Below are positions 9,333 through 19,559 of a stretch of DNA of 64,000 nucleotides, piece by piece. Position 1 is the stretch's first letter. Each line of letters starts with the position of its first letter. Below the pieces are notes generated by a model, which worked only from the letters and a program-made list of their open reading frames with translations, did no database searches and was not told the origin of the DNA. The position numbers were made by a program, and so were the translations under genes. This DNA is from Clostridia bacterium. Lineage in GTDB: Bacteria > Bacillota > Clostridia > UMGS1883. The stretch is taken from contig JAFUOO010000009.1 in NCBI GenBank assembly GCA_017472685.1, positions 1 to 64,000 on the forward strand. Direction: 5' to 3'.

Positions 9333-11303
9333 TTAAAACACCTCTATTACAGCTGCGCCTTTTTTACAGAAGGCAATAAATTCATCCAGTTCGGCATGGC
9401 AGGTGTATTCTTTGCCACCCTCATATTCCTTTTTGTCGGTTGTTCTTACCCATGTCCCCTCGGGCAGATACACCTTTCTTTCTGTTGCACCCTGGGTATA
9501 AATGGGCGCAAAGATAATATCGTCGCCGAAGAGGTATTCGTCGTCTATGCTGTAGCATTTTTCATCCTCGTAATAATCAAAGAACAAGGGACGCATCATA
9601 GGTGTGCCCTTTTCCGACGCAATGTCCATATGCTTTAAGATGTAGGGCTTTAAGCGGTTACGGAGCAGAACAAGGTCACGTAGAATGGGGAAGTTTCTTT
9701 CACCAAAGGACCATATTTCATTGTCGCCGCCACTTATCTCCTTAACACCGGGATGACGGGGAACATAGCCCTCGGGCTTTTTTCTTGCGCCGTGAAGGCG
9801 CATAACAGGGCAGAACAAGCCAAACTGGAACCAGCGCACAATAAGCTCGCGGAAATAGTCTGATTCAATGTCGCCCTGATGGAAACCGCCTATGTCGCTG
9901 TTCCACCATACTATACCGCACATTGACATTGAAAGCCCCGAAACAATGCTTTCAAAAAGCGCCTGGAAGGTGGAGGGAATGTCGCCGTTCCATACAATGG
10001 CGCCGAACTTCTGACTGCCGGGGTAGGAGGCACGGGTTAATGTTGCAATCTCCTTTTCGCCCTCTTTTTCCAATGCCTCGTAGAAAAGCTTCTGATAATA
10101 GTAGGGATATGTAAGTGCTGTCTGTGCACCGTTGCCTATGTAAAACTTTAAGTTCTTAAACTGCTGGGGGTGCACCTCGGGCTCTGCTTCGTCGAGCCAG
10201 AAGGTTTTAATTCCGTAGGAATAGTAGCTCTTTTTTATCTGCTCCCACACAAACTCACGCGTTCTGGGGTTTGTGGGGTCAATGAAGTCCTGCAGACCGT
10301 AAAACTCAAAGGTGCCGCGCTGACCGTTTTCTGTTCGCACAAGCATGTTCTCGTTGTTCATCTGCCAGAAGTTGCGGCTATGGGGATTAATTGTGGGCCA
10401 GATTGAAACAACCGGGCGTATATTCATTGCATACAGCTCGTCGCACATTGCCTTGGGGTCGGGCCATAAGGAGGGCTCGAAATCCCAGTCGCCCTGCTCG
10501 GTCCAATGGAAGTAGTCAATAACAATAGCATCAACGGGAATGTTCAGCGCATGATACTTTCTTGCAACCTCAAGTAAATCGTCCTGACTTTCATAACGGA
10601 GCTTGCACTGCCAGAAGCCTGCCGCCCACGAGGGCATCTTTGGCGAATAACCCGTTAAGTCGCAATAAATTTTTGCTGTTTCGGCAGGAGTACTGCCTGC
10701 GAAAATGAAATAATCCATCTGGTAGGCACTATCTGCCTGCCAGAGCGTGTGATTGTTGGTAAATTCAACCCTTCCGGGGGAGGGGTTGTTCCAGAAAAAG
10801 CCATAGCCCAAAGAAGAGTAGATAACGGGCATGGCAGACTTTGTGTTATAGTGAATAAGCTCGCTTGAAGAGCCCTTTTTGTCAAAGTATGGGGTCTGCT
10901 CCTGGCCGAGCCCGTAAATGTGTTCACCCTTGTTGGCTTCAAAAAGTGCCTTTATCTGATAGTTGTCGCCCTCAACATGGCTGTATTTTCTGACGGGGTC
11001 ACCCTCTTCACGGGTGGTGAGAATTCTTTTGCCGTTTTTATAAAAATGTATGCGGTAACCGCCCCAGACACGGCACACTTCGGCTTTCATGTTTCCGTTT
11101 TCAAGGCAGATGCAATCGTTACTTTTTTGTGTAACGGTTGCACTATCGTCCTTTGGGGGCAGAAGTGTCCAGCCCTGGTCGCTTACAGTGTTATTTCGTG
11201 TAGCGCGCACACGTATACAATCTGCACCGTAGGGCTCAACTAAAACAAACTCGTCACGCATCTGAAAGGTTATGCTTTTTTCGGTGTGCTTTAAAATACT
11301 CAT
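9333..11303 (-). CDS. GH31 family alpha-glycosidase (alpha-xylosidase-like), cytoplasmic
   Basis: 656 aa when started at the ATG at 11303, which has GGAG 6 bases upstream; an in-frame ATG 12 bases earlier overlaps that site and is less likely. No signal peptide, unlike almost all its neighbours, so it probably acts on imported oligosaccharides. The family is clear from 'FWLDEAEPE' (nucleophile D371) and 'WNGDIPSTF' (acid/base D441), with the N-terminal beta-sandwich 'YGLGQ' signature and 'PVMRLHG' near the C-terminal part of the barrel. GH31 members of this type remove alpha-xylosyl, alpha-glucosyl or related residues from non-reducing ends by a retaining mechanism. First gene of a two-gene operon with the downstream GH39-like gene; divergent from an AraC-type regulator gene that probably controls it. 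Confidence 0.88.
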   Translation of the reverse strand: MSILKHTEKSITFQMRDEFVLVEPYGADCIRVRATRNNTVSDQGWTLLPPKDDSATVTQKSNDCICLENGNMKAEVCRVWGGYRIHFYKNGKRILTTREEGDPVRKYSHVEGDNYQIKALFEANKGEHIYGLGQEQTPYFDKKGSSSELIHYNTKSAMPVIYSSLGYGFFWNNPSPGRVEFTNNHTLWQADSAYQMDYFIFAGSTPAETAKIYCDLTGYSPKMPSWAAGFWQCKLRYESQDDLLEVARKYHALNIPVDAIVIDYFHWTEQGDWDFEPSLWPDPKAMCDELYAMNIRPVVSIWPTINPHSRNFWQMNNENMLVRTENGQRGTFEFYGLQDFIDPTNPRTREFVWEQIKKSYYSYGIKTFWLDEAEPEVHPQQFKNLKFYIGNGAQTALTYPYYYQKLFYEALEKEGEKEIATLTRASYPGSQKFGAIVWNGDIPSTFQALFESIVSGLSMSMCGIVWWNSDIGGFHQGDIESDYFRELIVRWFQFGLFCPVMRLHGARKKPEGYVPRHPGVKEISGGDNEIWSFGERNFPILRDLVLLRNRLKPYILKHMDIASEKGTPMMRPLFFDYYEDEKCYSIDDEYLFGDDIIFAPIYTQGATERKVYLPEGTWVRTTDKKEYEGGKEYTCHAELDEFIAFCKKGAAVIEVF

Positions 11304-11324
11304 AATAATCTCCATTCTGTCAGC

Positions 11325-11353
11325 TTGACAATAGAATTTTTATCTAATATAAT
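11325..11353 (+). promoter_or_regulatory. Consensus sigma-A promoter for the AraC gene
   Basis: TTGACA (11325-11330), 17-base spacer, TATAAT (11348-11353), a perfect match to the consensus. It reads toward the AraC-type gene at 11430 and lies in the 126-base divergent spacer, so a regulator bound here could also affect the GH31 operon. On the minus strand only a weak TTGTAC-17-TAAAAA candidate is visible. Confidence 0.8.
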
Positions 11354-11429
11354 TTTAACGTACAAAGAGGCGTGAAATCTATAACTATATTAACGAAAAT
11401 TATAAATATATTGACCGGAGGGGATAAAA

Positions 11430-12254
11430 ATGAAAATATATGAAAACCTGAGGCACGGAACTGATGAATTCCCCGTGGGAATTCATGACACAATATGCTC
11501 TCACGGCTTTTCCCTGTATCCGCACATTCATCGTGAATTTGAGTTTCTTGTAATGACAGAAGGCAAGGGAACTGTTTATATCGAAAACGAAAAATTTGAA
11601 ATTAAAGCGGGAGAGGGGCTGTTTATCAATTCAGAGGAGCTCCACATAGGTATAAAAACCGATAACGAGCCTGCCCGTTTTTTTGCAGTGGTTTTTGCTC
11701 CCGAGGTTTTCGGAAACCTTGCAATGGATACAATTGTGCAGAAATATGTAAAGCCGGTTATTGAAAAGCAGGTAAGAGCGCCCAGAAGGCTTGACGAAGC
11801 GGTAATTGAGCTTTTATATAAGGTGCACGAAAAGCCCGGCGAGCTGAAAATAAAAGCGCTTCTTTACGATATCTGGGACAAATGCCTCGCCATGTGCGAA
11901 AAATGCTCTGAGGGCGCAAGGAGCAAAGCAGTTGATGAAATGAAAACAGTTATGGAATATATGAGGGAAAACTGCCACAGAAGCATTGCCCTTGAGGATA
12001 TGGCGAAGCATATAAACATAAGTAAAGGGTATCTGTGCAGAGAGTTCAGGAGAGTTATTCACATGACACCCTTTGAATACCTCACACGCCTCCGCATTGA
12101 TAAAAGCTGTGACATGCTCAAAAGTACAGACTTGTCCGTTGGCTGCATTGCCGAGCGCTGCGGGTTTAACTCCTTCAGCTACTTTACAAAAATATTCCGG
12201 GAAAAAATGGGTTGCAGTCCCAAAGAATACAGAAACAAAAGCGACATTCTTTGA
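11430..12254 (+). CDS. AraC-family transcriptional regulator
   Basis: 274 aa, ATG with GGAGGGG about 6 bases upstream. The N-terminal half is a cupin sensor ('HIHREFEFLVMTEGKGT', 'GEGLFINSEELHIG'). The C-terminal about 100 residues are the double helix-turn-helix of the AraC/XylS family ('SIALEDMAKHINISKGYL', then 'CGFNSFSYFTKIFREKMG'). The cupin usually binds a sugar or oligosaccharide. It is divergent from the GH31/GH39-like operon and lies just upstream of the beta-helix/GH78/GH95 operon, so it is the likely activator of one or both (inference from position). It is not closely similar to the other two AraC-type genes in the window, which resemble each other. Confidence 0.88.
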   Translation: MKIYENLRHGTDEFPVGIHDTICSHGFSLYPHIHREFEFLVMTEGKGTVYIENEKFEIKAGEGLFINSEELHIGIKTDNEPARFFAVVFAPEVFGNLAMDTIVQKYVKPVIEKQVRAPRRLDEAVIELLYKVHEKPGELKIKALLYDIWDKCLAMCEKCSEGARSKAVDEMKTVMEYMRENCHRSIALEDMAKHINISKGYLCREFRRVIHMTPFEYLTRLRIDKSCDMLKSTDLSVGCIAERCGFNSFSYFTKIFREKMGCSPKEYRNKSDIL

Positions 12255-12271
12255 AAAAAGATGTCGCTTTT
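12237..12271 (+). terminator. Terminator overlapping the AraC stop
   Basis: Inverted repeat aaaagcgacat ... atgtcgctttt around a 13-base loop that contains the AraC stop codon, followed by tgtttgttta. Confidence 0.7.
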
Positions 12272-12276
12272 GTTTG

Positions 12277-12305
12277 TTTACAGAGAATGAGTGTAATATT
12301 ATAAT
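12277..12305 (+). promoter_or_regulatory. Promoter of the beta-helix/GH78/GH95 operon
   Basis: TTTACA (12277-12282), 17 bases, TATAAT (12300-12305), 31 bases ahead of the ATG at 12336. A weak -35 with a perfect -10 is typical of an activator-dependent promoter (inference). Confidence 0.65.
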
Positions 12306-12335
12306 TAAAGTGAGATAATATACGGAGGGAAATTT

Positions 12336-15300
12336 ATGAAAAAGTTAATATCAATATTTTTAATACTGACAATAATTGCAGGATGTATTCCGATTTTTGC
12401 CAAGGAGGCGGATAGTATGAAAATTTATGTTTCACCCATGGGTGACGATGCCAATGCGGGCACATTAGAAAGCCCTGTTAAAACGCTGAGTGCTGCTCGT
12501 GATATGGCACGAAGTGTGGAAGGCAGTTCTGAAATTATTCTTAGTGCGGGAGCGTATAATCTTACCCAAACTCTTGTTCTTGATGCGCGCGACAGCGACA
12601 CCACATGGAAAGCCTCCGAGGGCGACAAGGCTATTGTAACCAGTGCAAAGCCTGTTACAGGCTGGACTTTGCACGATGGCGAAAAGAACATTTACAAGGC
12701 AAGTGTGGAGATAGGCTTCAACACACGTCAGCTTTATTTTAACGGTGAAAAAGCAAGACGCAGCAGAAGCATTTCCTACATAGGCGGCTACAGCAATCTG
12801 GACCGCACCTGTGAATTGGGGCTCAACTCAAGAAACAACCGCGAATTTTATTTTTACGCCCACGAGGTAGACAACTGGCAGAACTTTGAGGATGTTGAAA
12901 TACATCTTTTATCGGCATGGGTTGACAATGTTTTCAGACTTAAAAAGTACGATGGTGAAAATAACTTTGTTCTCACAGAGGTTGACAACGGAGGCAGTGA
13001 GGGTGTTGTGAAAGCTGCGGCTGTAAAAATTCAGGACATTGAAGCAGAGCGCATTTTTAACCGCGCACACCCCGACCTTACAGGCACAACGCGAGGCTAT
13101 GCATCAAGAAGCTATTACTATTTTGAAAACGCATATGAATTTATAGATGAAGATACCGAGTGGTATCTGGACAGAAAAACAAACACCCTTTACTTTAAAG
13201 CCCCCGAAGGCACAAATATGAAAAGTGCAATTTTAACTGTGCCCACGCTTGAAACCTTGATAAAGATAGAGGGCACAAGTGAGGAAAAGGTTTGTAATCT
13301 GACCTTTGAAAACATTACCTTTGACTGCACAACCTGGACACGCCCCTCTGATGAAGGTCTGGTTGGTGCACAGGCATGTCAGTACACTTTAACCTCAACC
13401 CTTGAGAACGAAACAACCGTGTATCACATACCTGCAGGCTTTTATGCTGAGTATGCCGACAATCTTCTGGTCGATGGCTGCACCTTCAGAAATATGGGCG
13501 CTATGGCACTTGATTACTATGAAGGCGTTACAAACAGCAGCATTTTTAACAATGAGGTTTACAACATTGCATCAAACGGTATTTCCGTTGCAAAGTTTGC
13601 CCAGAGCGAAACAACCGAATACCATACTGCATATAACCCCGAAGATAAAAGTGAGATATGCAAAAACATTGATGTTATAAATAACACAGTTCATGATATA
13701 GGCACAGAATACGAGGGAGCTGTAGGCATTATTGCAGGCTATCCCGAAAATATTGTTATTGCTCATAATGATATTTATAACACGCCTTATTCCGCAATTA
13801 GTGTTGGCTTTGGCTGGACAAGTGCCGATAATGCCATGAAGAATAACGTTATTTATGCTAACCAGCTTTACGATATAGGTTTGGTGCTTTGCGACTTTGG
13901 TGCAATATACACCCTTTCAAAGCAGCCCGGCAGTGTGTGCGCAAGAAACTATATCAACAACGTTAAAAGACAGGAATGGTTTGACTACGGCTACGCGGCA
14001 ATGTATTTTGACGAGCAGACCGAAGGCTACACCATAACAGAAAACGTTATGTGTAACATAGGCAGCGATGCATGGGGCGGAGGCATTAACTTCAACGGCT
14101 GTGCAGGCAAAAATACAACCAAGAACAACTACATAAATAAATCCATCAATACAGACGAGATAACAAAGGCTGTTACTAATGAAGCAGGGGTTATCAAAGA
14201 TGCTGACTGTACACTTTTAGTAAAGGAAGCGGAGGATTATCTTGATAAGATAATTAACCCCGAAGAACCTTACGACGAATCGGATTATTATGTATATAAG
14301 GAAATTGTGCCCGTGAAGGCTACTGCAACAGCGACAGACAGCACAAGCAATGCTTCCTACGCAATCGACAAGAAGGAAAACACTTCCTACACTCTTTCGG
14401 GACAGCCTGCCCAAGGCATGAGCGGTCAGTACCTTATGATAGAGCTTGACGGCGAAACCGTGGTTGACAAAATTGTTATCAGCAGAGAGTATAATGCCGT
14501 AGGCGTAACTGACAACACCTATTGGGCGGACTGGTGCTTAGCAGTGGGCTGTGAGCTTCAGGGCTCAATGGATGGCAAAACCTGGGAAACAGTGGGCGTT
14601 ATGAACACATGGCCTGACGGCACAGGTGAAATGGATGAGGATGTTTATAACCTTGAAAGCCCGAAAGCATATAAATATGTGCGCTACATAAGAACAAAGT
14701 ACAAAACAGGCGGCGATTATGCTGTGTGGAAATTCCCCTCCGACGGTGGTAACAGATTAAACGTTAAGGAAATCAGCTTTTTCGGCTCTGTTAAGGCTGA
14801 TAAGCTTGACGTAGTAAGTGTTAGTGCAACAGGCTGTGATGAAGGAAGCGATGCGTCTTTTGCGACAGATGGAGTTACAAATACTGCTTATGTGCTTTCA
14901 AATCAGACAGTGGAAAGCATGGACGATGAATACCTTTTAATCGAGCTTGATGGTAAGAGAACAGTTGACAAAATAATTATCCGCCGTAAGTTCAACGCTG
15001 CAGGTGATACTGCCAATAACTACTGGGCAGACTGGTGTCTGGCGGTGGGCTGTGAGCTGCAGGGCTCAATGGACGGAGAAAACTGGGAAACTGTTGGTGT
15101 TATGAACACATGGCCTGACGGCACAGGCGAAAAAACAAAGGAAATTTTTGAGCTTGCAAGCCCTAAGGCATATAAGTATATCCGCTACATAAGAACAAAG
15201 TATAAACAAGGTAGTGACTATGCTGTGTGGAAGTTCTCCAATGACGGCGGTAACAGACTACATGTGAGAGACATTGAGCTTTACACAGCAGAAAAATTGG

Positions 15301-15557
15301 AAATTTCAAGCGTTGAAAAGAATGATAATACTATTAATGTAAAGCTTGAAAACGTGTTCCAGGAAAAAGGCATACTTCTCATTGCAAGTTACAAGGGTGA
15401 CGAGCTTCTTAATGTAGCAACTCAAAAAATTGAAGAAGGTAAAGAAGCGTATGACACACCTTTCATTAAGGACTGCAATAAAATAAAGGCGATGATTTTT
15501 GATTTGGAAAATGTTGAGCCTTTATGCAACGTAAAGGAAATAGCAGTGGAGGACTAA
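12336..15557 (+). CDS. Secreted right-handed beta-helix enzyme (GH141/pectate-lyase-like) with two discoidin-like domains
   Basis: 1073 aa, RBS ggaggg. Signal peptide about 1-23; 'IIAGC' at residue 17 also resembles a lipobox, but the homologous leader of the next gene has a signal peptidase I type site, so lipidation is uncertain. 'YVSPMGDDANAGTLESP' begins a parallel beta-helix (to about residue 640) with repeated N-rich turns; this N-terminus is typical of GH141-type and other beta-helix pectin enzymes. Two F5/8C (discoidin)-like domains follow (about 660-815 and 825-985), near-copies of each other, then the C-terminal tail module shared by the locus. First gene of a three-gene operon; its stop overlaps the next start (TAATG). 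A role on rhamnogalacturonan or RG-II is inferred; lyase versus hydrolase cannot be decided from sequence. Confidence 0.75.
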   Translation: MKKLISIFLILTIIAGCIPIFAKEADSMKIYVSPMGDDANAGTLESPVKTLSAARDMARSVEGSSEIILSAGAYNLTQTLVLDARDSDTTWKASEGDKAIVTSAKPVTGWTLHDGEKNIYKASVEIGFNTRQLYFNGEKARRSRSISYIGGYSNLDRTCELGLNSRNNREFYFYAHEVDNWQNFEDVEIHLLSAWVDNVFRLKKYDGENNFVLTEVDNGGSEGVVKAAAVKIQDIEAERIFNRAHPDLTGTTRGYASRSYYYFENAYEFIDEDTEWYLDRKTNTLYFKAPEGTNMKSAILTVPTLETLIKIEGTSEEKVCNLTFENITFDCTTWTRPSDEGLVGAQACQYTLTSTLENETTVYHIPAGFYAEYADNLLVDGCTFRNMGAMALDYYEGVTNSSIFNNEVYNIASNGISVAKFAQSETTEYHTAYNPEDKSEICKNIDVINNTVHDIGTEYEGAVGIIAGYPENIVIAHNDIYNTPYSAISVGFGWTSADNAMKNNVIYANQLYDIGLVLCDFGAIYTLSKQPGSVCARNYINNVKRQEWFDYGYAAMYFDEQTEGYTITENVMCNIGSDAWGGGINFNGCAGKNTTKNNYINKSINTDEITKAVTNEAGVIKDADCTLLVKEAEDYLDKIINPEEPYDESDYYVYKEIVPVKATATATDSTSNASYAIDKKENTSYTLSGQPAQGMSGQYLMIELDGETVVDKIVISREYNAVGVTDNTYWADWCLAVGCELQGSMDGKTWETVGVMNTWPDGTGEMDEDVYNLESPKAYKYVRYIRTKYKTGGDYAVWKFPSDGGNRLNVKEISFFGSVKADKLDVVSVSATGCDEGSDASFATDGVTNTAYVLSNQTVESMDDEYLLIELDGKRTVDKIIIRRKFNAAGDTANNYWADWCLAVGCELQGSMDGENWETVGVMNTWPDGTGEKTKEIFELASPKAYKYIRYIRTKYKQGSDYAVWKFSNDGGNRLHVRDIELYTAEKLEISSVEKNDNTINVKLENVFQEKGILLIASYKGDELLNVATQKIEEGKEAYDTPFIKDCNKIKAMIFDLENVEPLCNVKEIAVED
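14320..15290 (+). repeat. Tandem intragenic duplication of a discoidin-like domain
   Basis: Two consecutive units of about 470 bases (about 14320-14795 and 14815-15290) encode two copies of the same F5/8C-like domain. Nucleotide identity is highest around 'tgggctgtgagct' and 'atgaacacatggcctgacgg', which occur in both. Related domains end the next two genes. Confidence 0.8.
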
Positions 15558-18500
15558 TGGTGAAAAAACTGATTTCAATTCTATTATGCGGTTTGATAAT
15601 TTTAAGTAGTATTCCCGCTTTTGCAAAGGAGGGGACAAGGGTGCCCATAGTTTATGATTTACAAACTGAATACCTTACAAACCCTTTGGGCATTGATGAA
15701 CCTCTTCCCAGATTCAGTTGGAAAATAAAGTCTGATAATAGAGGCGTAATGCAAGAGGCATATAGAATCGTTGTAAAAAATGGCGATACCACAGTGTGGG
15801 ATACCGGTAAGGTTGAAAGCGCAGAAAGCAATAATATTGTATACACAGGTCAAGCCCTTGAAAGTAAAACAAAATATTCATGGCAGGTAAAGGTGTGGGA
15901 CAATTACGGTAATGAATCAGATTTTTCTGCCCCTGCAACCTTTGAAACAGCATTTTTACAGGGTGAATGGGAAGCGGAATGGATAAGCACGGGTGATACG
16001 ACATATCCCAAAGTGCAGATTAACCTTGACGAGCCAATAAATGCAAGATACATAAGGTTAAATGCCTCAAAGCTTGGCGAAAGAGTGAATGGCTGGGGAG
16101 AAACAGGCTACAGATTACAGCTTGCAGAATTTGAGGTTTATTCGACAGACGGAGAAAATATTGCTTGGGGCAAAGCTGTCGCATCTCCGCAGGTTTTCAC
16201 AAATGCAACCTGGTCACCTGAATATATTGTTGATGGTGTATTATCCTCAAGCGGTACAACACAAGGTTATACAAGTCAAATGTATTCAAGCGTTGGTACG
16301 AACGTGACTGTTACTGTGGATTTAGGTGCGGCATACGCTGTTGATAAGGTTGTGTTATACCCCAGAAACGATGCTCAGTCAATAAATCCGCCGTATGTTC
16401 CGTCCTTCCCCCAAAGCTATAAGATTGAATACAGTACCGATAACACTAATTTTGAAAGCGCATATTCTGTAGAAAATGCGCCCATTCCTCAATTTAAAGA
16501 AAATACAGGACTGCCTGTGTTTGGAAAAAGCTTTACTACAGACAGCGAAAAGGAAATAGCCTCTGCACGAGCATATGCCTCGGGTCTCGGTCTTTTTGAA
16601 ATGCATATTAACGGACAAAAAGTGACAGACAGCGTTTTAGAGCCCGGCGAAACAAACTTTGACAAAAAAGCCTTTTATGTAACTTACGATATAACCGATA
16701 AGTTAGTAAAAGGCGAAAACGCAGTTGGTGTTTACATGGGTAAAGGGTTCTACTATAACCCCTCCTCGGACAGCACACGTTACAACCGCTCTCCTAAAAT
16801 ATGGGGACCACTCATGATTATTTCGCAGATTGAAATTACGTATACTGACGGAACAAAGGATACAGTTGTAACAGACGAAACATGGAAGCACACAACGGGT
16901 CCCGTAATTGAATCCGTTTGGCTTGGTGGTGAGGATTACGACGCTAACTGCGAAATAGAAAACTTTGCATTGCCTTCTTGCGACATGTCTTCCTGGGACA
17001 ATTGCAAAATTGTGAAAGAGGCGGATTACCCCTTTGAAAGACTGGAAGCAAAAAGCTACAATCCGATAAAAGCTGTCGATAGTGTAAATGTTGAAAGTAT
17101 AGCGGAAATTTCAAACAGTGACGGAACAAAGAGCTATACAGTAAAGTTCGAAAGGAACTTTGCGGGTGTATATACTTTTAAGGCTTCTTACGATAAAGGC
17201 ACAAAAATAACCTTTAAGCCTGCAGAGCATATAAATGCAAACGGAACTGTTAACCAAGGCTCCACAATTATGTGGGGCAGCACGGGAACAATTTACGATA
17301 CATATACATTCAAAGGTGAAGGCGAAGAGGAGTACACGCCCAAATTTGTGTATCACGGTTTTCAGTACTTGCAGATTGACGGCTCTGACAAACCTATAAC
17401 AGAGGATATGCTCATAGGATATGTGTACCGCTGTGATAATGAGGTGGCAGGCAGTATTTTCGCTTCAGATGAAAACGTTACGAAGGTACACCAGATGATA
17501 ACAAATTCCATTTCGGATAATATGTTCAACGTTATTACCGACTGTCCTCACCGAGAAAAGCTTGGTTGGCTTGAGGTTTCACACCTCTTGTATCCGTCAA
17601 TTGCAAATAATTTTAACGTGGCGGCATATATGGAAAAAATCAGCGATGACATGATTGATGCCCAAAAGGATAGTGGCAGTATTCCTGCAATTGTACCGCC
17701 CTTGACGGTGGGTAAGAGTGAGCATGCACTTCGCAACAACAGCGATGATGATACTCCCAACGACCCAACCTGGTGTGGTGCACATATCATGGTGCCTTGG
17801 TATACATATCTTGCATATGGTGATGTAAGACAGCTTGAAAAGGCATATGATTCAATGGCAGAGTATTTTGCATACCTTACCTCTCTTGCCGAAAGAAGCA
17901 GCACACCCTACATTCTTGAAAGCGGAGACTTAAACCGTGACTTAGGCGACTGGATGAGCGTTGAGAGCACACCTGTTACATTTGTTGTAACCTGTACCTA
18001 TTACCAGCTTGCAAATACAATGGCTGAAATTGCTGCGGTTTTAGGTAAAGACAGAGCTTATTATACCGAAGTTGCCGAGAACATAGAAACGGCAATTAAT
18101 GAAAATTATTTTAACTATGTAGCTGCAAGCTACGGCACAAGCCAGACAGCTAATGCACTTCCATTATGCTTGGGCATTGTTCCCCAAGGGTATGAGGTAA
18201 GTGTTGCAAAGCATATTGCCGATAATGTTACGAGCAACGGATATCATCTTACTGCAGGTGAAGTTGGCTTGAAACCTGTGTTCAATATGCTTTCCGAATA
18301 TGGCTATTCCGATTATGCATATAAAATGATAATGAACGAAACAAGTCCAAGCTATTATTATTTTGTGGCTAATGGCAAAACAACCCTCCCCGAAATATGG
18401 GACGGAGGAGCAAGCCAGGACCACTGTATGGCAGGACACGGCGAAGGCTGGCTTTATGAATATCTTGGTGGTATCAGAAATGGTTCTGTTGCCTATAAAG

Positions 18501-19558
18501 ATATTATTATCGAGCCTCATATTGCAGAAGAACTGACACATTTTGAAGCGAAGGTTGATACAGCCTACGGAGAGGTCCTGTCACAGTGGGAGAAGGAAAA
18601 TGAAGTTTTAACAATGAACGTAATAATCCCTGCAAATACAACAGCTAAGGTTTATTTTGAAGCTAAAAACCCGACAAAGGTTAAGGAAAACGGTGTACTG
18701 CTTGCAGATGTAGAAGGTGTAGAAAATGTTTATATCGAGGACGAAAAGGTAGTTGCGCTGGTTGGTTCGGGTAGCTACACATTTACAATGCCTCTTGTGA
18801 CAAATGTCAGTCAAACAGAAATAAGACAGAATCCTTCTGTTACGGCAAATGGTGGCTCAAATCCCGAGTATGCAACTGACGGTGACGTGAATACTTATTT
18901 TATCATTGCAGACCAAAGTGAAAGCGAATACGAAAATCAGTATATTCAGTTTGAACTTAGCGGAACAGATGTTGTGAACAGGATTGTAGTTAAAAAGACA
19001 AAGGTTTCAGTAGGTGGCAACACAACTTACTGGGGCGACCATTCTTATGCAGTGGGTTGCGCTCTGGAAGGAAGCTTTGACGGCGCGAATTGGGAAACTG
19101 TATACACAATGCCCAAAAATGCCGACGGCATGGATAGTCAGAGTGATGTTGACATAACCTTAGATGAACCAAAGGCATATAAATATATCCGTTACATTCG
19201 AAAGGAAAATAACAGCTACATAGGCTGGGCAGAGAATAACGGCAACAAGCTTATCCTGGCTGACATTGAAATTTACACATTGAAGCAGAGCGAATGGGTG
19301 ATTTCATCAGTTGAAAGGAACGGTACTGATATAAAAGTAATGCTGGACGGATATGGGGAATTAAAGGGTTCGTTGATTGTTGCATGCTATGATAAAAATC
19401 AGAGCCTTATAAACGTTTCACTTGCGACGGCAAATGAAAAACGGGCGGAATACGAAGCCGCTATTCCCAAAGATACAAAAAGGGTTAAAATAATGCTTAT
19501 AACGTTGGATGGGCTTGAACCCTTATGCAAAGCAAAAGAAATAACGTGGGAGGACTAA
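15557..19558 (+). CDS. Secreted GH78 alpha-L-rhamnosidase with embedded discoidin-like domain
   Basis: 1333 aa. The start is the ATG at 15557, which shares one base with the preceding TAA and has GTGGAGG just upstream, so translation is probably coupled. Signal peptide about 1-24. The N-terminal 'NPLGIDEPLPRFSWK' Ig-like domain is diagnostic of bacterial rhamnosidases. The usual continuation after 'WEAEWIS' is interrupted by an F5/8C-like domain (about 140-300) before the beta-sandwich and (alpha/alpha)6 barrel resume. 'TDCPHREKLGW' (D662, E667) matches the catalytic signature around Asp567/Glu572 of Bacillus RhaB. A second F5/8C domain (about 1090-1250) and the shared tail module end the protein. 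GH78 enzymes remove terminal alpha-L-rhamnose by inversion. Middle gene of the operon. Confidence 0.88.
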   Translation: MVKKLISILLCGLIILSSIPAFAKEGTRVPIVYDLQTEYLTNPLGIDEPLPRFSWKIKSDNRGVMQEAYRIVVKNGDTTVWDTGKVESAESNNIVYTGQALESKTKYSWQVKVWDNYGNESDFSAPATFETAFLQGEWEAEWISTGDTTYPKVQINLDEPINARYIRLNASKLGERVNGWGETGYRLQLAEFEVYSTDGENIAWGKAVASPQVFTNATWSPEYIVDGVLSSSGTTQGYTSQMYSSVGTNVTVTVDLGAAYAVDKVVLYPRNDAQSINPPYVPSFPQSYKIEYSTDNTNFESAYSVENAPIPQFKENTGLPVFGKSFTTDSEKEIASARAYASGLGLFEMHINGQKVTDSVLEPGETNFDKKAFYVTYDITDKLVKGENAVGVYMGKGFYYNPSSDSTRYNRSPKIWGPLMIISQIEITYTDGTKDTVVTDETWKHTTGPVIESVWLGGEDYDANCEIENFALPSCDMSSWDNCKIVKEADYPFERLEAKSYNPIKAVDSVNVESIAEISNSDGTKSYTVKFERNFAGVYTFKASYDKGTKITFKPAEHINANGTVNQGSTIMWGSTGTIYDTYTFKGEGEEEYTPKFVYHGFQYLQIDGSDKPITEDMLIGYVYRCDNEVAGSIFASDENVTKVHQMITNSISDNMFNVITDCPHREKLGWLEVSHLLYPSIANNFNVAAYMEKISDDMIDAQKDSGSIPAIVPPLTVGKSEHALRNNSDDDTPNDPTWCGAHIMVPWYTYLAYGDVRQLEKAYDSMAEYFAYLTSLAERSSTPYILESGDLNRDLGDWMSVESTPVTFVVTCTYYQLANTMAEIAAVLGKDRAYYTEVAENIETAINENYFNYVAASYGTSQTANALPLCLGIVPQGYEVSVAKHIADNVTSNGYHLTAGEVGLKPVFNMLSEYGYSDYAYKMIMNETSPSYYYFVANGKTTLPEIWDGGASQDHCMAGHGEGWLYEYLGGIRNGSVAYKDIIIEPHIAEELTHFEAKVDTAYGEVLSQWEKENEVLTMNVIIPANTTAKVYFEAKNPTKVKENGVLLADVEGVENVYIEDEKVVALVGSGSYTFTMPLVTNVSQTEIRQNPSVTANGGSNPEYATDGDVNTYFIIADQSESEYENQYIQFELSGTDVVNRIVVKKTKVSVGGNTTYWGDHSYAVGCALEGSFDGANWETVYTMPKNADGMDSQSDVDITLDEPKAYKYIRYIRKENNSYIGWAENNGNKLILADIEIYTLKQSEWVISSVERNGTDIKVMLDGYGELKGSLIVACYDKNQSLINVSLATANEKRAEYEAAIPKDTKRVKIMLITLDGLEPLCKAKEITWED

Positions 19559-19559
19559 A

